From positions 1-35,900 of the forward strand of contig CANMPB010000005.1 of NCBI GenBank assembly GCA_947499625.1: a stretch of DNA of 35,900 bases, written 5' to 3'. Positions 18,669-26,989 of the stretch are shown piece by piece (position 1 is the first letter of the stretch; every line of letters starts with the position of its first letter). The position numbers and the translations under genes were made by a program. The notes beneath the pieces are model-generated. The model was not told the origin of the DNA, searched no databases, and saw only the letters and a list, made by a program, of their open reading frames with translations. The DNA is from Methylophilaceae bacterium. GTDB taxonomy: Bacteria; Pseudomonadota; Gammaproteobacteria; Burkholderiales; Methylophilaceae.

Positions 18669-19397
18669 ATGTCAGCAGATAAAAAGATACCTAAATTTAA
18701 CGGCCCAGAATTTTTTGATGAAACTCATAACGAGAGTGAATCCTGGTATGCATTTGAAATTATGTCAGAATTTGTTACTGCTACCGAAAAACTTAAAAAA
18801 ATAACCCCTGGCGTATCGGTGTTTGGCAGTGCTAGGGTGAGTGAAGACCATCCTTATTACAAGCTCACTGTTAATATAGCAAAGGCGCTATCCAACTCTG
18901 GGTTTAGCGTCATTTCTGGCGGCGGCCCCGGCCTTATGGAAGCAGTTAACAAAGGCGCTTCCCTGGGCAAGGGCCCTAGTATTGGTTTTAATATTAATTT
19001 GCCCCACGAACAAAAACCGAATGACTACCAGGATATTTCAATCAATTTTAAATATTTCTTTATGCGTAAAGTGATGTTTATTAAGTACGCTTCAGCTTAC
19101 GTCGTATTGCCAGGTGGATTTGGAACGCTTGATGAACTAATGGAAGTGATCACACTTATTCAAACGGGTAAATCAAGAAAAATCCCTATCATTTTAGTAG
19201 GGAAAGACTTTTGGTCTGGCTTACTAGGCTGGTTAAAAGACAAAATCGTAAATGAGGGCATGGCTGAATTAAAAGACTTAGATTTGATTCAAATTCTTGA
19301 GGAGCCTAAAGAAATTGTGGATGCGATATTTAACCATTATGAATCGATTGGTTTCACGCTAACGCCAGCGGAAAGAAAAGCTCAGCTTTACTTATAA
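18669..19397 (+). CDS. LOG-family protein (TIGR00730, putative cytokinin riboside phosphoribohydrolase-like)
   Basis: A 242-residue Rossmann-type protein of the LOG/'lysine decarboxylase-like' family. Characterised members hydrolyse nucleoside 5'-monophosphates, releasing the base and ribose 5-phosphate; the lysine decarboxylase name is historical. Motifs: VSVFGSARV, ISGGGPGLMEAVNKGA and the signature PGGFGTLDELME, with an Arg in YFFMRKVMF. The TTG at 18657 would add four residues; I choose ATG 18669, although no strong Shine-Dalgarno supports either. It is divergent from polA across a 21-bp gap and is followed by DUF2782 after 50 bp. The natural substrate in this organism is unknown. Confidence 0.9.
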   Translation: MSADKKIPKFNGPEFFDETHNESESWYAFEIMSEFVTATEKLKKITPGVSVFGSARVSEDHPYYKLTVNIAKALSNSGFSVISGGGPGLMEAVNKGASLGKGPSIGFNINLPHEQKPNDYQDISINFKYFFMRKVMFIKYASAYVVLPGGFGTLDELMEVITLIQTGKSRKIPIILVGKDFWSGLLGWLKDKIVNEGMAELKDLDLIQILEEPKEIVDAIFNHYESIGFTLTPAERKAQLYL

Positions 19398-19398
19398 A

Positions 19399-19426
19399 TT
19401 GTCAAATAAACCATACCATCTATAGG
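19399..19426 (+). promoter_or_regulatory. Candidate sigma-70 promoter for the DUF2782 gene
   Basis: TTGTCA (19399-19404) and TATAGG (19421-19426) are separated by 16 bases, in the 50-bp gap after the LOG-family gene. The -10 is only four of six, and TAGAAT at 19435-19440 competes as an alternative -10 without a fitting -35. Low confidence. Confidence 0.3.
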
Positions 19427-19447
19427 TTTTTTGCTAGAATCTTGTCT

Positions 19448-19792
19448 ATGAAAATACAAAATACAATTAAAGCTTTTTTATTGGTAACTGTCTTCATGAG
19501 TTTAAATGCCATAGCTGAAAAAAAACTTGAGCTTTTAGAGGAGGTTAAGCCACCACCAAAGAATTTTGAAAGTGATATTGTAGATGAACCTCAAATTACC
19601 ATCACCAAACAAGGTGCTGATATGGTCGAGGAATACCGCATTAATGGTGAACTTTATATGATGAAAGTAACACCCCCAGCTGGCGGACCTTCATATTATT
19701 TATTGAAGGAAGATCAAGACGCTGGTTGGGCAAAATACGACGGCCCTACCCAGCCTCTTACTGTGCCTAAATGGGTAATATTTAGATTCTAA
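19448..19792 (+). CDS. DUF2782 family periplasmic protein
   Basis: A 114-residue exported protein of unknown function. A signal peptide is evident (hydrophobic IKAFLLVTVFMSL and a likely cut after AIA). The mature part has a Pro-rich start (EEVKPPPK), then PQITITKQGADMVEEYRING, YMMKVTPPAGGPSYYL and a C-terminal WVIFRF. This layout matches the DUF2782 family found almost only in Beta/Gammaproteobacteria, usually between polA and thrB as here. No catalytic motif is visible. The ATG at 19448 is preferred to a TTG two codons upstream. A terminator-like hairpin follows directly, before thrB. Confidence 0.82.
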   Translation: MKIQNTIKAFLLVTVFMSLNAIAEKKLELLEEVKPPPKNFESDIVDEPQITITKQGADMVEEYRINGELYMMKVTPPAGGPSYYLLKEDQDAGWAKYDGPTQPLTVPKWVIFRF

Positions 19793-19801
19793 ATTTTTTT
19801 T

Positions 19802-19825
19802 AAAGGGCTCAAAGCCCTTTTTTTT
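19802..19825 (+). terminator. Intrinsic-terminator-like hairpin touching the thrB start codon
   Basis: AAAGGGCT (19802-19809), loop CAA, AGCCCTTT (19813-19820) with an unbroken run of eight T (19818-19825). It begins ten bases after the DUF2782 stop. The next base, 19826, is the A of the thrB ATG. The form is that of a Rho-independent terminator, but its position means thrB lacks any room for its own promoter or Shine-Dalgarno, so it may act as a leaky terminator or attenuator. Confidence 0.8.
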
Positions 19826-20758
19826 ATGTCTGTCTACACATCAGTTAATATTGAAGAATTAAAAATCTGGCTTCAGGATTATGCTTTAGATGATCTCACC
19901 GATTATCAAGGTATTAAGTCTGGGATCACGAATACCAACTATTTTTTAATGACTGCGCATGATCGTTTTGTTTTGACGCTCTTCGAAAAAAACACTATAG
20001 AAGATCTCCCATATTTTGTAGATCTTATGGCTCATCTAGCAGAAAATTCATTTTTATGCCCCAAACCGATTTTCAAAAAAAATGGTACAGCTTTAAGTAT
20101 TTTAAAAAATAAACCCGCCTTAATCGTGACATGCTTAAAGGGTAAAGAGCTTACCAAACCTGAAGTCAATCATTGTAAGGCTATGGGCAAAAGTCTCGCA
20201 GAGCTCCATGTGAAGTCAGCCAATTTTGCAGCTCACCATCAAAATACAAGAGACCTTAACTGGATAAAAAAAACAGCTGATACTTTATTAAATGATCTAC
20301 CTAAAGATGAGAGTCAATTATTAAGAGAAGAAATTCTTTACCAAGAAAAGCAAAATTATAAGCTGCCTAAATCTACGATTCATGGAGATCTATTTAAGGA
20401 CAACGTTCTTTTTTTAAATGATGAAGTATCAGGCTTTATTGATTTTTATTATGCTTGCACAGATCATCTTATTTTAGATGTGGCTATTGCTGTAAATGAT
20501 TGGTGCGTGAATGACGATGGTTCTTTTGACGAGGTAAGACTGAATGCTTTCTTAGACGCTTATAAAAAGATAAGATCTTTTAATGATGATGAAGATCGAG
20601 CTTGGAATGATGTATTAAGATTAGCATCTCTTAGATTCTGGGTTTCAAGACTTAAAGATTTCTATCATGTGGAAGAGGGTGAACTCACTTACACGAAAGA
20701 CCCTAACCATTTTAAAAAAATTTTAAAGCAACGTATTGGTGGGAAAATTTTAAGGTAA
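19826..20758 (+). CDS. thrB: Homoserine kinase (ThrB, aminoglycoside-phosphotransferase fold)
   Basis: Phosphorylates homoserine to O-phosphohomoserine on the route to threonine. This is the APH/choline-kinase-fold ThrB of Beta/Gammaproteobacteria, not the GHMP kinase of E. coli. The N-terminus MSVYTSVNIEELKIWL is typical and fixes the start. GIKSGITNTNYF (29-40) is the nucleotide loop, HGDLFKDN (186-193) the Brenner catalytic motif and IDFYYA (D206) the metal-binding Asp. Length 310 is normal. There is no Shine-Dalgarno: the eight bases before the ATG are all T, the tail of a terminator-like hairpin. Expression must come from read-through plus an unstructured U-rich start, or from translation-coupled opening. 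The BPSS1780-type gene follows after six bases. Confidence 0.95.
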   Translation: MSVYTSVNIEELKIWLQDYALDDLTDYQGIKSGITNTNYFLMTAHDRFVLTLFEKNTIEDLPYFVDLMAHLAENSFLCPKPIFKKNGTALSILKNKPALIVTCLKGKELTKPEVNHCKAMGKSLAELHVKSANFAAHHQNTRDLNWIKKTADTLLNDLPKDESQLLREEILYQEKQNYKLPKSTIHGDLFKDNVLFLNDEVSGFIDFYYACTDHLILDVAIAVNDWCVNDDGSFDEVRLNAFLDAYKKIRSFNDDEDRAWNDVLRLASLRFWVSRLKDFYHVEEGELTYTKDPNHFKKILKQRIGGKILR

Positions 20759-20764
20759 ATTAAT

Positions 20765-21535
20765 ATGAAAAAAATTACATTCCGAGATTCCATTCGTTGG
20801 AATAAAGAAAGCTTCATGCTCTTTAAGAAGACGCCCAATCAATCATTAATGCTGAGTTTGACTTATCTCTTTATTTTTATGCTTTTGCCTTCAATGCCTA
20901 TGATTCAAATTTTTTCAATTGCATCTATCTTGATTTGGCCTGTATTTTTGGTATTCGCGGTTAACTTCTACAAGACTCATGATAAAAATAAGGAAGAAAA
21001 TTTTTTAGTGGTATATGAAAAAATTAAACTTAGGCTCGCAACATTACTCTCGCTTGGCCTCATCTGCTTAATTTATGCGGGTATGGTGACTATGGTTTTA
21101 AATTCTGAAATGCAGGGTTTTATTCAACTGTCAGAAAAAAATAATGAGCTTGTAACTTTGATTAATAATTTTGTGCCTATGATAGGAAAATTAGTTCTAC
21201 TTCTGCTACCGTTACTTATGGCGACTTGGTTCTCGCCAATGTTGATCGTTTATAACCACTACTCACTCTTTAAATCAATTAAATCCAGCATCGCGGGATG
21301 CTTAATGTATATTTTTCCTTTAGGTCTTTCATGGCTTATTTTTTCAACAATAGCGATATTATTTATGTTGTCATGTGGACTATTAATTGGTTCATTAGCT
21401 TCATTCTTCCCAACCATAGGACCTTCATTAATGGGCGCGATTATTTTTTTCGCACTACTTGTGATCACATCGGTGATGTTTGCGTTTCAATATATTAGTT
21501 ACCGAGATATTTTTAAGTCCGCTAAAAGCTATTAG
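20765..21535 (+). CDS. BPSS1780-like multi-pass membrane protein
   Basis: A 256-residue integral membrane protein of unknown function. About five or six hydrophobic segments are visible (around 28-65, 90-115, 135-155, 175-205, 220-245). The central stretch TWFSPMLIVYNHYSLFKSIK resembles the conserved WFAPxLV..........A.K block I associate with the BPSS1780 family, a betaproteobacterial group that commonly sits beside thrB and uvrD, as here. Ribosome binding may use AAGG in the thrB end. The stop TAG overlaps the uvrD stop on the other strand by four bases (21532-21535). Family assignment is from recalled pattern and synteny and is moderately sure; function is not predicted. Confidence 0.7.
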   Translation: MKKITFRDSIRWNKESFMLFKKTPNQSLMLSLTYLFIFMLLPSMPMIQIFSIASILIWPVFLVFAVNFYKTHDKNKEENFLVVYEKIKLRLATLLSLGLICLIYAGMVTMVLNSEMQGFIQLSEKNNELVTLINNFVPMIGKLVLLLLPLLMATWFSPMLIVYNHYSLFKSIKSSIAGCLMYIFPLGLSWLIFSTIAILFMLSCGLLIGSLASFFPTIGPSLMGAIIFFALLVITSVMFAFQYISYRDIFKSAKSY

Positions 21536-23688
21536 TGTTTAAAGAGTTTTGCGTATTCCATTGCGAGCCATTTGGTGCCTGCTTTATTGAATTTAATTTG
21601 AATTCTTAAATCGTCAGTATTCCCTTCATAACCTAAAACGGTTCCCTGGCCAAATTTTTCATGCATGACAGATTCACCAATACGCCAAGTATGTTTCTGT
21701 TGGGTAGGTTGTGAATAACTCTCTTCAATCTGATCTGTATTATTTTTAAAATTAATTGTGTTAATGTTTTTAACAAGACTCTCAGGGATCTCTTCTAGGA
21801 ATCTTGATGGCATACCATATCTTGTTTGGCCATGAAGCATTCTTGATAGTGCATAACTTAAGTATAGTTTTGATCGAGCTCTTGTCACAGCAACATACAT
21901 AAGCCTTCTCTCCTCCTCAAGCCCTTTGGATTCAAAAAGACTTTGTTCGTGCGGACATAAACCTTCTTCAAGGCCTGAAATAAATACTACGTCAAATTCC
22001 AATCCTTTCGATGAGTGAATCGTCATGAGTTGGATGGCGTCTGAACCTTCACTCGCTTGCATATCACCACTTTCTAAAGAGGAATAATTTAAAAAATCTC
22101 CAAGTGGATTTTTAGATTCATTGTTATCGTTGTTAAGAAACGTTGTAGCTGCAGAAACCAATTCGTTTAAGTTTGAAACTCTATCTAACCCATCTTTTTC
22201 ATTCGTGTAGTGATCCTTAAGTCCTGATTCGTTAATAATGAGATCAATCATTTGCGGAAGCGTTAATCCTTCGAAACTACTTTCAATATGTTTGATGAGA
22301 TAGATAAAATACGGTAAACCTTTTTTGGTTATGGGTGTTTTATCTGATGATTTCAATGCAGCGTCCCATAAGCTACAAGCATCTCGCCTAGAAATATCTT
22401 GAAGGCTTTCTAATGAGCGACTACCAATACCGCGGGTTGGAAAATTAATAATTCTTAAAAATGCACTGTCATCATTTTTATTTGCAATGAGCCTCAAATA
22501 AGCAATAGCATGTTTAATTTCAGCACGCTCAAAGAAACGCAATCCACCATAGACGCGATAAGGTAAGTTAGATGAAAAAATATTGTGTTCGAGAACGCGA
22601 GACTGAGCATTGCTTCTGTAAAGAATAGCAATATGATTGAGCGATACTCCCTCTCTATGAAGTATTTTAATTTCATCTACAATAAACTTAGCTTCATCAA
22701 TATCGGTATGGCCCGTATAGATTCGAATGGGGTCACCTTCTCCGGCCGAAGTCCATAAGTTCTTCCCCAATCTATTTTTGTTATGATCAATGATGGCATT
22801 TGCTGTATTAAGGATGTTACTTTTAGATCTGTAGTTTTGTTCGAGCTTAATAATTTGTTTAACATGAAAGTCTCTTTCAAGATCTTTCATGTTGCCAACT
22901 CTCGCTCCTCTAAAGCTATATATAGATTGATCATCGTCCCCCACGGCAAATACAAAACTGCTGTTACCTGCAAGAAGTTTTAACCACTTATATTGAAGCT
23001 CACTCGTATCTTGAAACTCATCAATGAGAATATGTTTAAATCTATCTTGATAATGCTGACGAATGGAATCATTCTTTTCGAAAAGCTCATAGCACCTTAA
23101 AAGCAATTCACCAAAATCAACCAAGCCTTCTTTTTGACATTGCTTCTCATACTCAAGGTAGATTTCATTTAATTTTTTTGAATGTGTGTCGTAAGTATCG
23201 ACATGTGCGGATCTTAAGCCTTCATCTTTACATCCATTGATATAATGTTGCACTTGTTTCGGCGCATAAGTCTCATTGTCTACATTCATTGCTTTCATAG
23301 TTCTTTTGATTAGAGATAACTGGTCTTGACTATCTAGAATCTGAAATGTCTCAGGTAAATCTGCATCTCTAGCATGTGTTTTAAGAAATCGATTACATAA
23401 ACCATGGAATGTGCCTACCCACATGCCTCTTGTATTAATGGGAAGCTGCATGGTGATTCTTTGAAGCATCTCTTTTGCGGCTTTATTGGTAAATGTCACC
23501 GCGATAAGACCGAAAGGACTTACAACGTTTGTTTGAATGAGCCAGGAAATTCTAGAAGTCAGTACTTTAGTTTTACCGCTGCCTGCGCCCGCGAGAATTA
23601 GCGCAGATTCATTTTGAAGTGTTACTGCTTCAATTTGTTTATCATTTAAATCTTTGAATTGACTTTGGTTGGGCAGGGATGCATTCAT
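21532..23688 (-). CDS. uvrD: ATP-dependent DNA helicase UvrD
   Basis: SF1A 3'-5' helicase used in nucleotide-excision and mismatch repair. The 718-residue protein has Walker A LAGAGSGKT (32-40), GTFHGLCNRFL, the DE-box ILIDEFQDTS, GDDDQSIYSFRGA, LEQNYRS, TIHSSKGLEFDVVF and VAVTRARSKLYL. The C-terminal tail WRIGESVMHEKFGQGTVLGY is the Tudor-like domain shared by UvrD and PcrA, which argues against Rep. It follows groEL in the same direction but is cut off from it by a strong terminator, so it needs its own promoter within 23689-23733; the best -10 there, TAGGAT on the minus strand, is weak. Convergent with the membrane-protein gene and overlapping it by four bases. Confidence 0.96.
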   Translation of the reverse strand: MNASLPNQSQFKDLNDKQIEAVTLQNESALILAGAGSGKTKVLTSRISWLIQTNVVSPFGLIAVTFTNKAAKEMLQRITMQLPINTRGMWVGTFHGLCNRFLKTHARDADLPETFQILDSQDQLSLIKRTMKAMNVDNETYAPKQVQHYINGCKDEGLRSAHVDTYDTHSKKLNEIYLEYEKQCQKEGLVDFGELLLRCYELFEKNDSIRQHYQDRFKHILIDEFQDTSELQYKWLKLLAGNSSFVFAVGDDDQSIYSFRGARVGNMKDLERDFHVKQIIKLEQNYRSKSNILNTANAIIDHNKNRLGKNLWTSAGEGDPIRIYTGHTDIDEAKFIVDEIKILHREGVSLNHIAILYRSNAQSRVLEHNIFSSNLPYRVYGGLRFFERAEIKHAIAYLRLIANKNDDSAFLRIINFPTRGIGSRSLESLQDISRRDACSLWDAALKSSDKTPITKKGLPYFIYLIKHIESSFEGLTLPQMIDLIINESGLKDHYTNEKDGLDRVSNLNELVSAATTFLNNDNNESKNPLGDFLNYSSLESGDMQASEGSDAIQLMTIHSSKGLEFDVVFISGLEEGLCPHEQSLFESKGLEEERRLMYVAVTRARSKLYLSYALSRMLHGQTRYGMPSRFLEEIPESLVKNINTINFKNNTDQIEESYSQPTQQKHTWRIGESVMHEKFGQGTVLGYEGNTDDLRIQIKFNKAGTKWLAMEYAKLFKH

Positions 23689-23733
23689 GAGGTGTAATGC
23701 TATCCTAATTACTTGCCAGATAAAAAAAAGATT

Positions 23734-23761
23734 AAAAAAAAGACCTCCTAAGAGGCCTTTT
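23734..23761 (-). terminator. Intrinsic terminator of groESL
   Basis: Read on the minus strand: AAAAGGCCTC, loop TTAG, GAGGTCTTTT, running into eight T. The ten-base stem has one G-U wobble in RNA. It lies 18 bp after the groEL stop. A second T8 run follows 12 bases later, from an 11-bp direct repeat TAAAAAAAAGA on the plus strand (23721-23731 and 23733-23743). It separates the strongly expressed chaperonin mRNA from uvrD. Confidence 0.9.
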
Positions 23762-23779
23762 CTTATTGATGCTTTTGAG

Positions 23780-25426
<1,647 letters not shown>

Positions 25427-25465
25427 TTATTTCTCCAAAATATTAATGAATGAATGTTTAAGGCT

Positions 25466-25753
25466 TTATTCAACAATGCCCATGATGTCTTCTTCACGCA
25501 TCACAAGTAATTCTTCGCCATCAACTTTAACGGCTTGGCCAGCGTACTTTCCAAATAAAACTTTGTCGCCTACTTTGACGTCTAGTTTTTTAACACTGCC
25601 ATCTTCGAGAATTTTTCCATTCCCCACAGCTTGCACCGTACCTTGGTCTGGTTTTTCTGTTGCGCCGTCAGGGATAACAATGCCTGATGCTGTCGTACGT
25701 TCTTCTTCAAGACGCTTTACAATTACGCGATCATGTAAAGGGCGAATTTTCAT
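25466..25753 (-). CDS. groES: Co-chaperonin GroES (10 kDa)
   Basis: Heptameric lid of GroEL. The 95-residue protein begins [18 protein letters not shown], contains the mobile loop [16 protein letters not shown] (about 20-35), [22 protein letters not shown] and the terminal [14 protein letters not shown] lies eight bases before the ATG. Four bases upstream of that ATG, in another frame, a second ATG opens the two-codon frame ATG-AAA-TGA, which ends across the true start. First gene of groES-groEL; controlled by a CIRCE operator and an overlapping sigma-70/sigma-32-like promoter. Confidence 0.99.
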   Translation of the reverse strand: MKIRPLHDRVIVKRLEEERTTASGIVIPDGATEKPDQGTVQAVGNGKILEDGSVKKLDVKVGDKVLFGKYAGQAVKVDGEELLVMREEDIMGIVE

Positions 25754-25811
25754 TTCATATTCTCCTAATAGTGTATTCTTTGAAAATTAATCAAAATCGA
25801 AAACATGAGTG

Positions 25812-25840
25812 ATTAGCACTCTATGTCATAGAGTGCTAAT
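25812..25840. promoter_or_regulatory. CIRCE operator (HrcA-binding site) of groESL
   Basis: A perfect match to the CIRCE consensus TTAGCACTC-N9-GAGTGCTAA at 25813-25839. The spacer TATGTCATA is itself palindromic, so the whole site forms one 29-base palindrome with 14-bp arms around a central T. It overlaps the last base of the -10 hexamer and covers the predicted start point, fitting repression by HrcA and induction on heat stress. hrcA is not in the window. Confidence 0.96.
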
Positions 25841-25868
25841 AATAGGGACAAAAGCCTAAAATTTCAAG
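25839..25868 (-). promoter_or_regulatory. groESL promoter: sigma-70 hexamers overlapping a sigma-32-like element
   Basis: On the minus strand TTGAAA (complement of 25862-25867), exactly 17 bases, then TATTAT (complement of 25839-25844): five of six matches in each hexamer. The same -35 reads CTTGAAA, followed after 14 bases by CCCTATTA, close to the sigma-32 consensus CTTGAAA / CCCCATNT. The gene could thus be transcribed by both holoenzymes, with HrcA blocking the start site. Confidence 0.75.
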
Positions 25869-25909
25869 TGTTATTTCGTTAAATATCTGAATCTAAACAT
25901 TATTTTTAT

Positions 25910-26986
25910 ATGAGCTATTACATAGAAAAGCAAGATTATCGAAGGTTGGGGCAGTCGGATTTGCTTATTTCGCCCATTACTCTGGGCACCATGACCTTTG
26001 GTGAGCAAAACACAGAGTCCGAGGCGTTTTTACAGCTCGACTGGGTGATATCACATGGCATTAATTTTATTGATACCGCCGAAATGTATCCCGTTCCCCC
26101 TAAAGAAAATACTTTTACTGCAACTGAGACGATTCTGGGGCATTGGCTAAAAAAACAAAAAAGAGAAGAGATTGTTTTAGCCACAAAAGCTGCGGGACCA
26201 AGAAGATCATTAAATTGGATTCGCAATGGACCTAAAGCCTTCGATGAAAAAAATTTACGTGAGGCTCTTGAAGGCTCATTAAAAAGACTGCAAACAGATT
26301 ACATTGATTTATATCAGCTTCATTGGCCCGAAAGAAACGTGCCTATTTTTGGCCAATATAAATTTGATCCCAGTGCTGAAATAGAAGGCTCAAAATTAAA
26401 AGAGTGGGTATCTATTCATGAACAAATAGAAGCCTTAGGTAAGTTAGTGCAAGAAGGCAAGATTAGATATATCGGCATCTCCAATGAGCAATCCTGGGGC
26501 GTGATGGAATTTGTTCGAATTGCAAGAGAAAATAAATTACCTCTCATAGCATCAGTTCAGAATTGTTATAACCTTATCAACAGAGGATTAGAGTTTGGTA
26601 TGACAGAAATTTTATACCGAGAAAAGATTGGATTCTTAGCTTACTCCCCCCTAGCATTTGGACACCTTACCGGAAAGTATCTAAAAGATATCGACTCGAA
26701 AGGGCGCGTGACACTTTTTAAAGGGTTCGCACAAAGATATGACAAGCCCAATGTCTTTCCCGCTGTGAAAGCCTATGAAATATTAGCATCGAAACATGGT
26801 ATGACATTGACTGAGATGTCCTTAGCATTTGTATACCATCACTGGTTTGTGACATCAACCATCATAGGTGCTACATCACTTGATCAATTAAGGGAAAATA
26901 TTGAAGCGTATAAGAGAAAGCTATCTAAAGAACTTTTAGATGAAATTGAAATCATTCATCTTACTCATATGAACCCAGCACCTTAA
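25910..26986 (+). CDS. Tas-like aldo/keto reductase
   Basis: NADPH-dependent oxidoreductase with a TIM barrel, closest to E. coli Tas. The catalytic tetrad is complete: D55, Y60 (DTAEMY), K93 (LATKAAGP) and H138 (YQLHWPERN). ITLGTMTFGEQN (23-34), the insert GQYKFDPSAEIEG and the C-terminal IIGATSLDQLRENI (cofactor-binding region) are present. Length 358 is somewhat above the usual 346. Physiological substrate is unknown; Tas can rescue prephenate dehydrogenase loss in E. coli under starvation. It is divergent from groES, sharing the 156-bp CIRCE-containing gap, so heat-stress effects on it are possible. bioA follows after three bases. Confidence 0.93.
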   Translation: MSYYIEKQDYRRLGQSDLLISPITLGTMTFGEQNTESEAFLQLDWVISHGINFIDTAEMYPVPPKENTFTATETILGHWLKKQKREEIVLATKAAGPRRSLNWIRNGPKAFDEKNLREALEGSLKRLQTDYIDLYQLHWPERNVPIFGQYKFDPSAEIEGSKLKEWVSIHEQIEALGKLVQEGKIRYIGISNEQSWGVMEFVRIARENKLPLIASVQNCYNLINRGLEFGMTEILYREKIGFLAYSPLAFGHLTGKYLKDIDSKGRVTLFKGFAQRYDKPNVFPAVKAYEILASKHGMTLTEMSLAFVYHHWFVTSTIIGATSLDQLRENIEAYKRKLSKELLDEIEIIHLTHMNPAP

Positions 26987-26989
26987 TGT

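Noticed and set aside
19426..19826. A threonine-type attenuator or riboswitch before thrB
   Set aside because: No leader peptide rich in Thr or Ile codons and no known riboswitch core; only a simple terminator-like hairpin is present.
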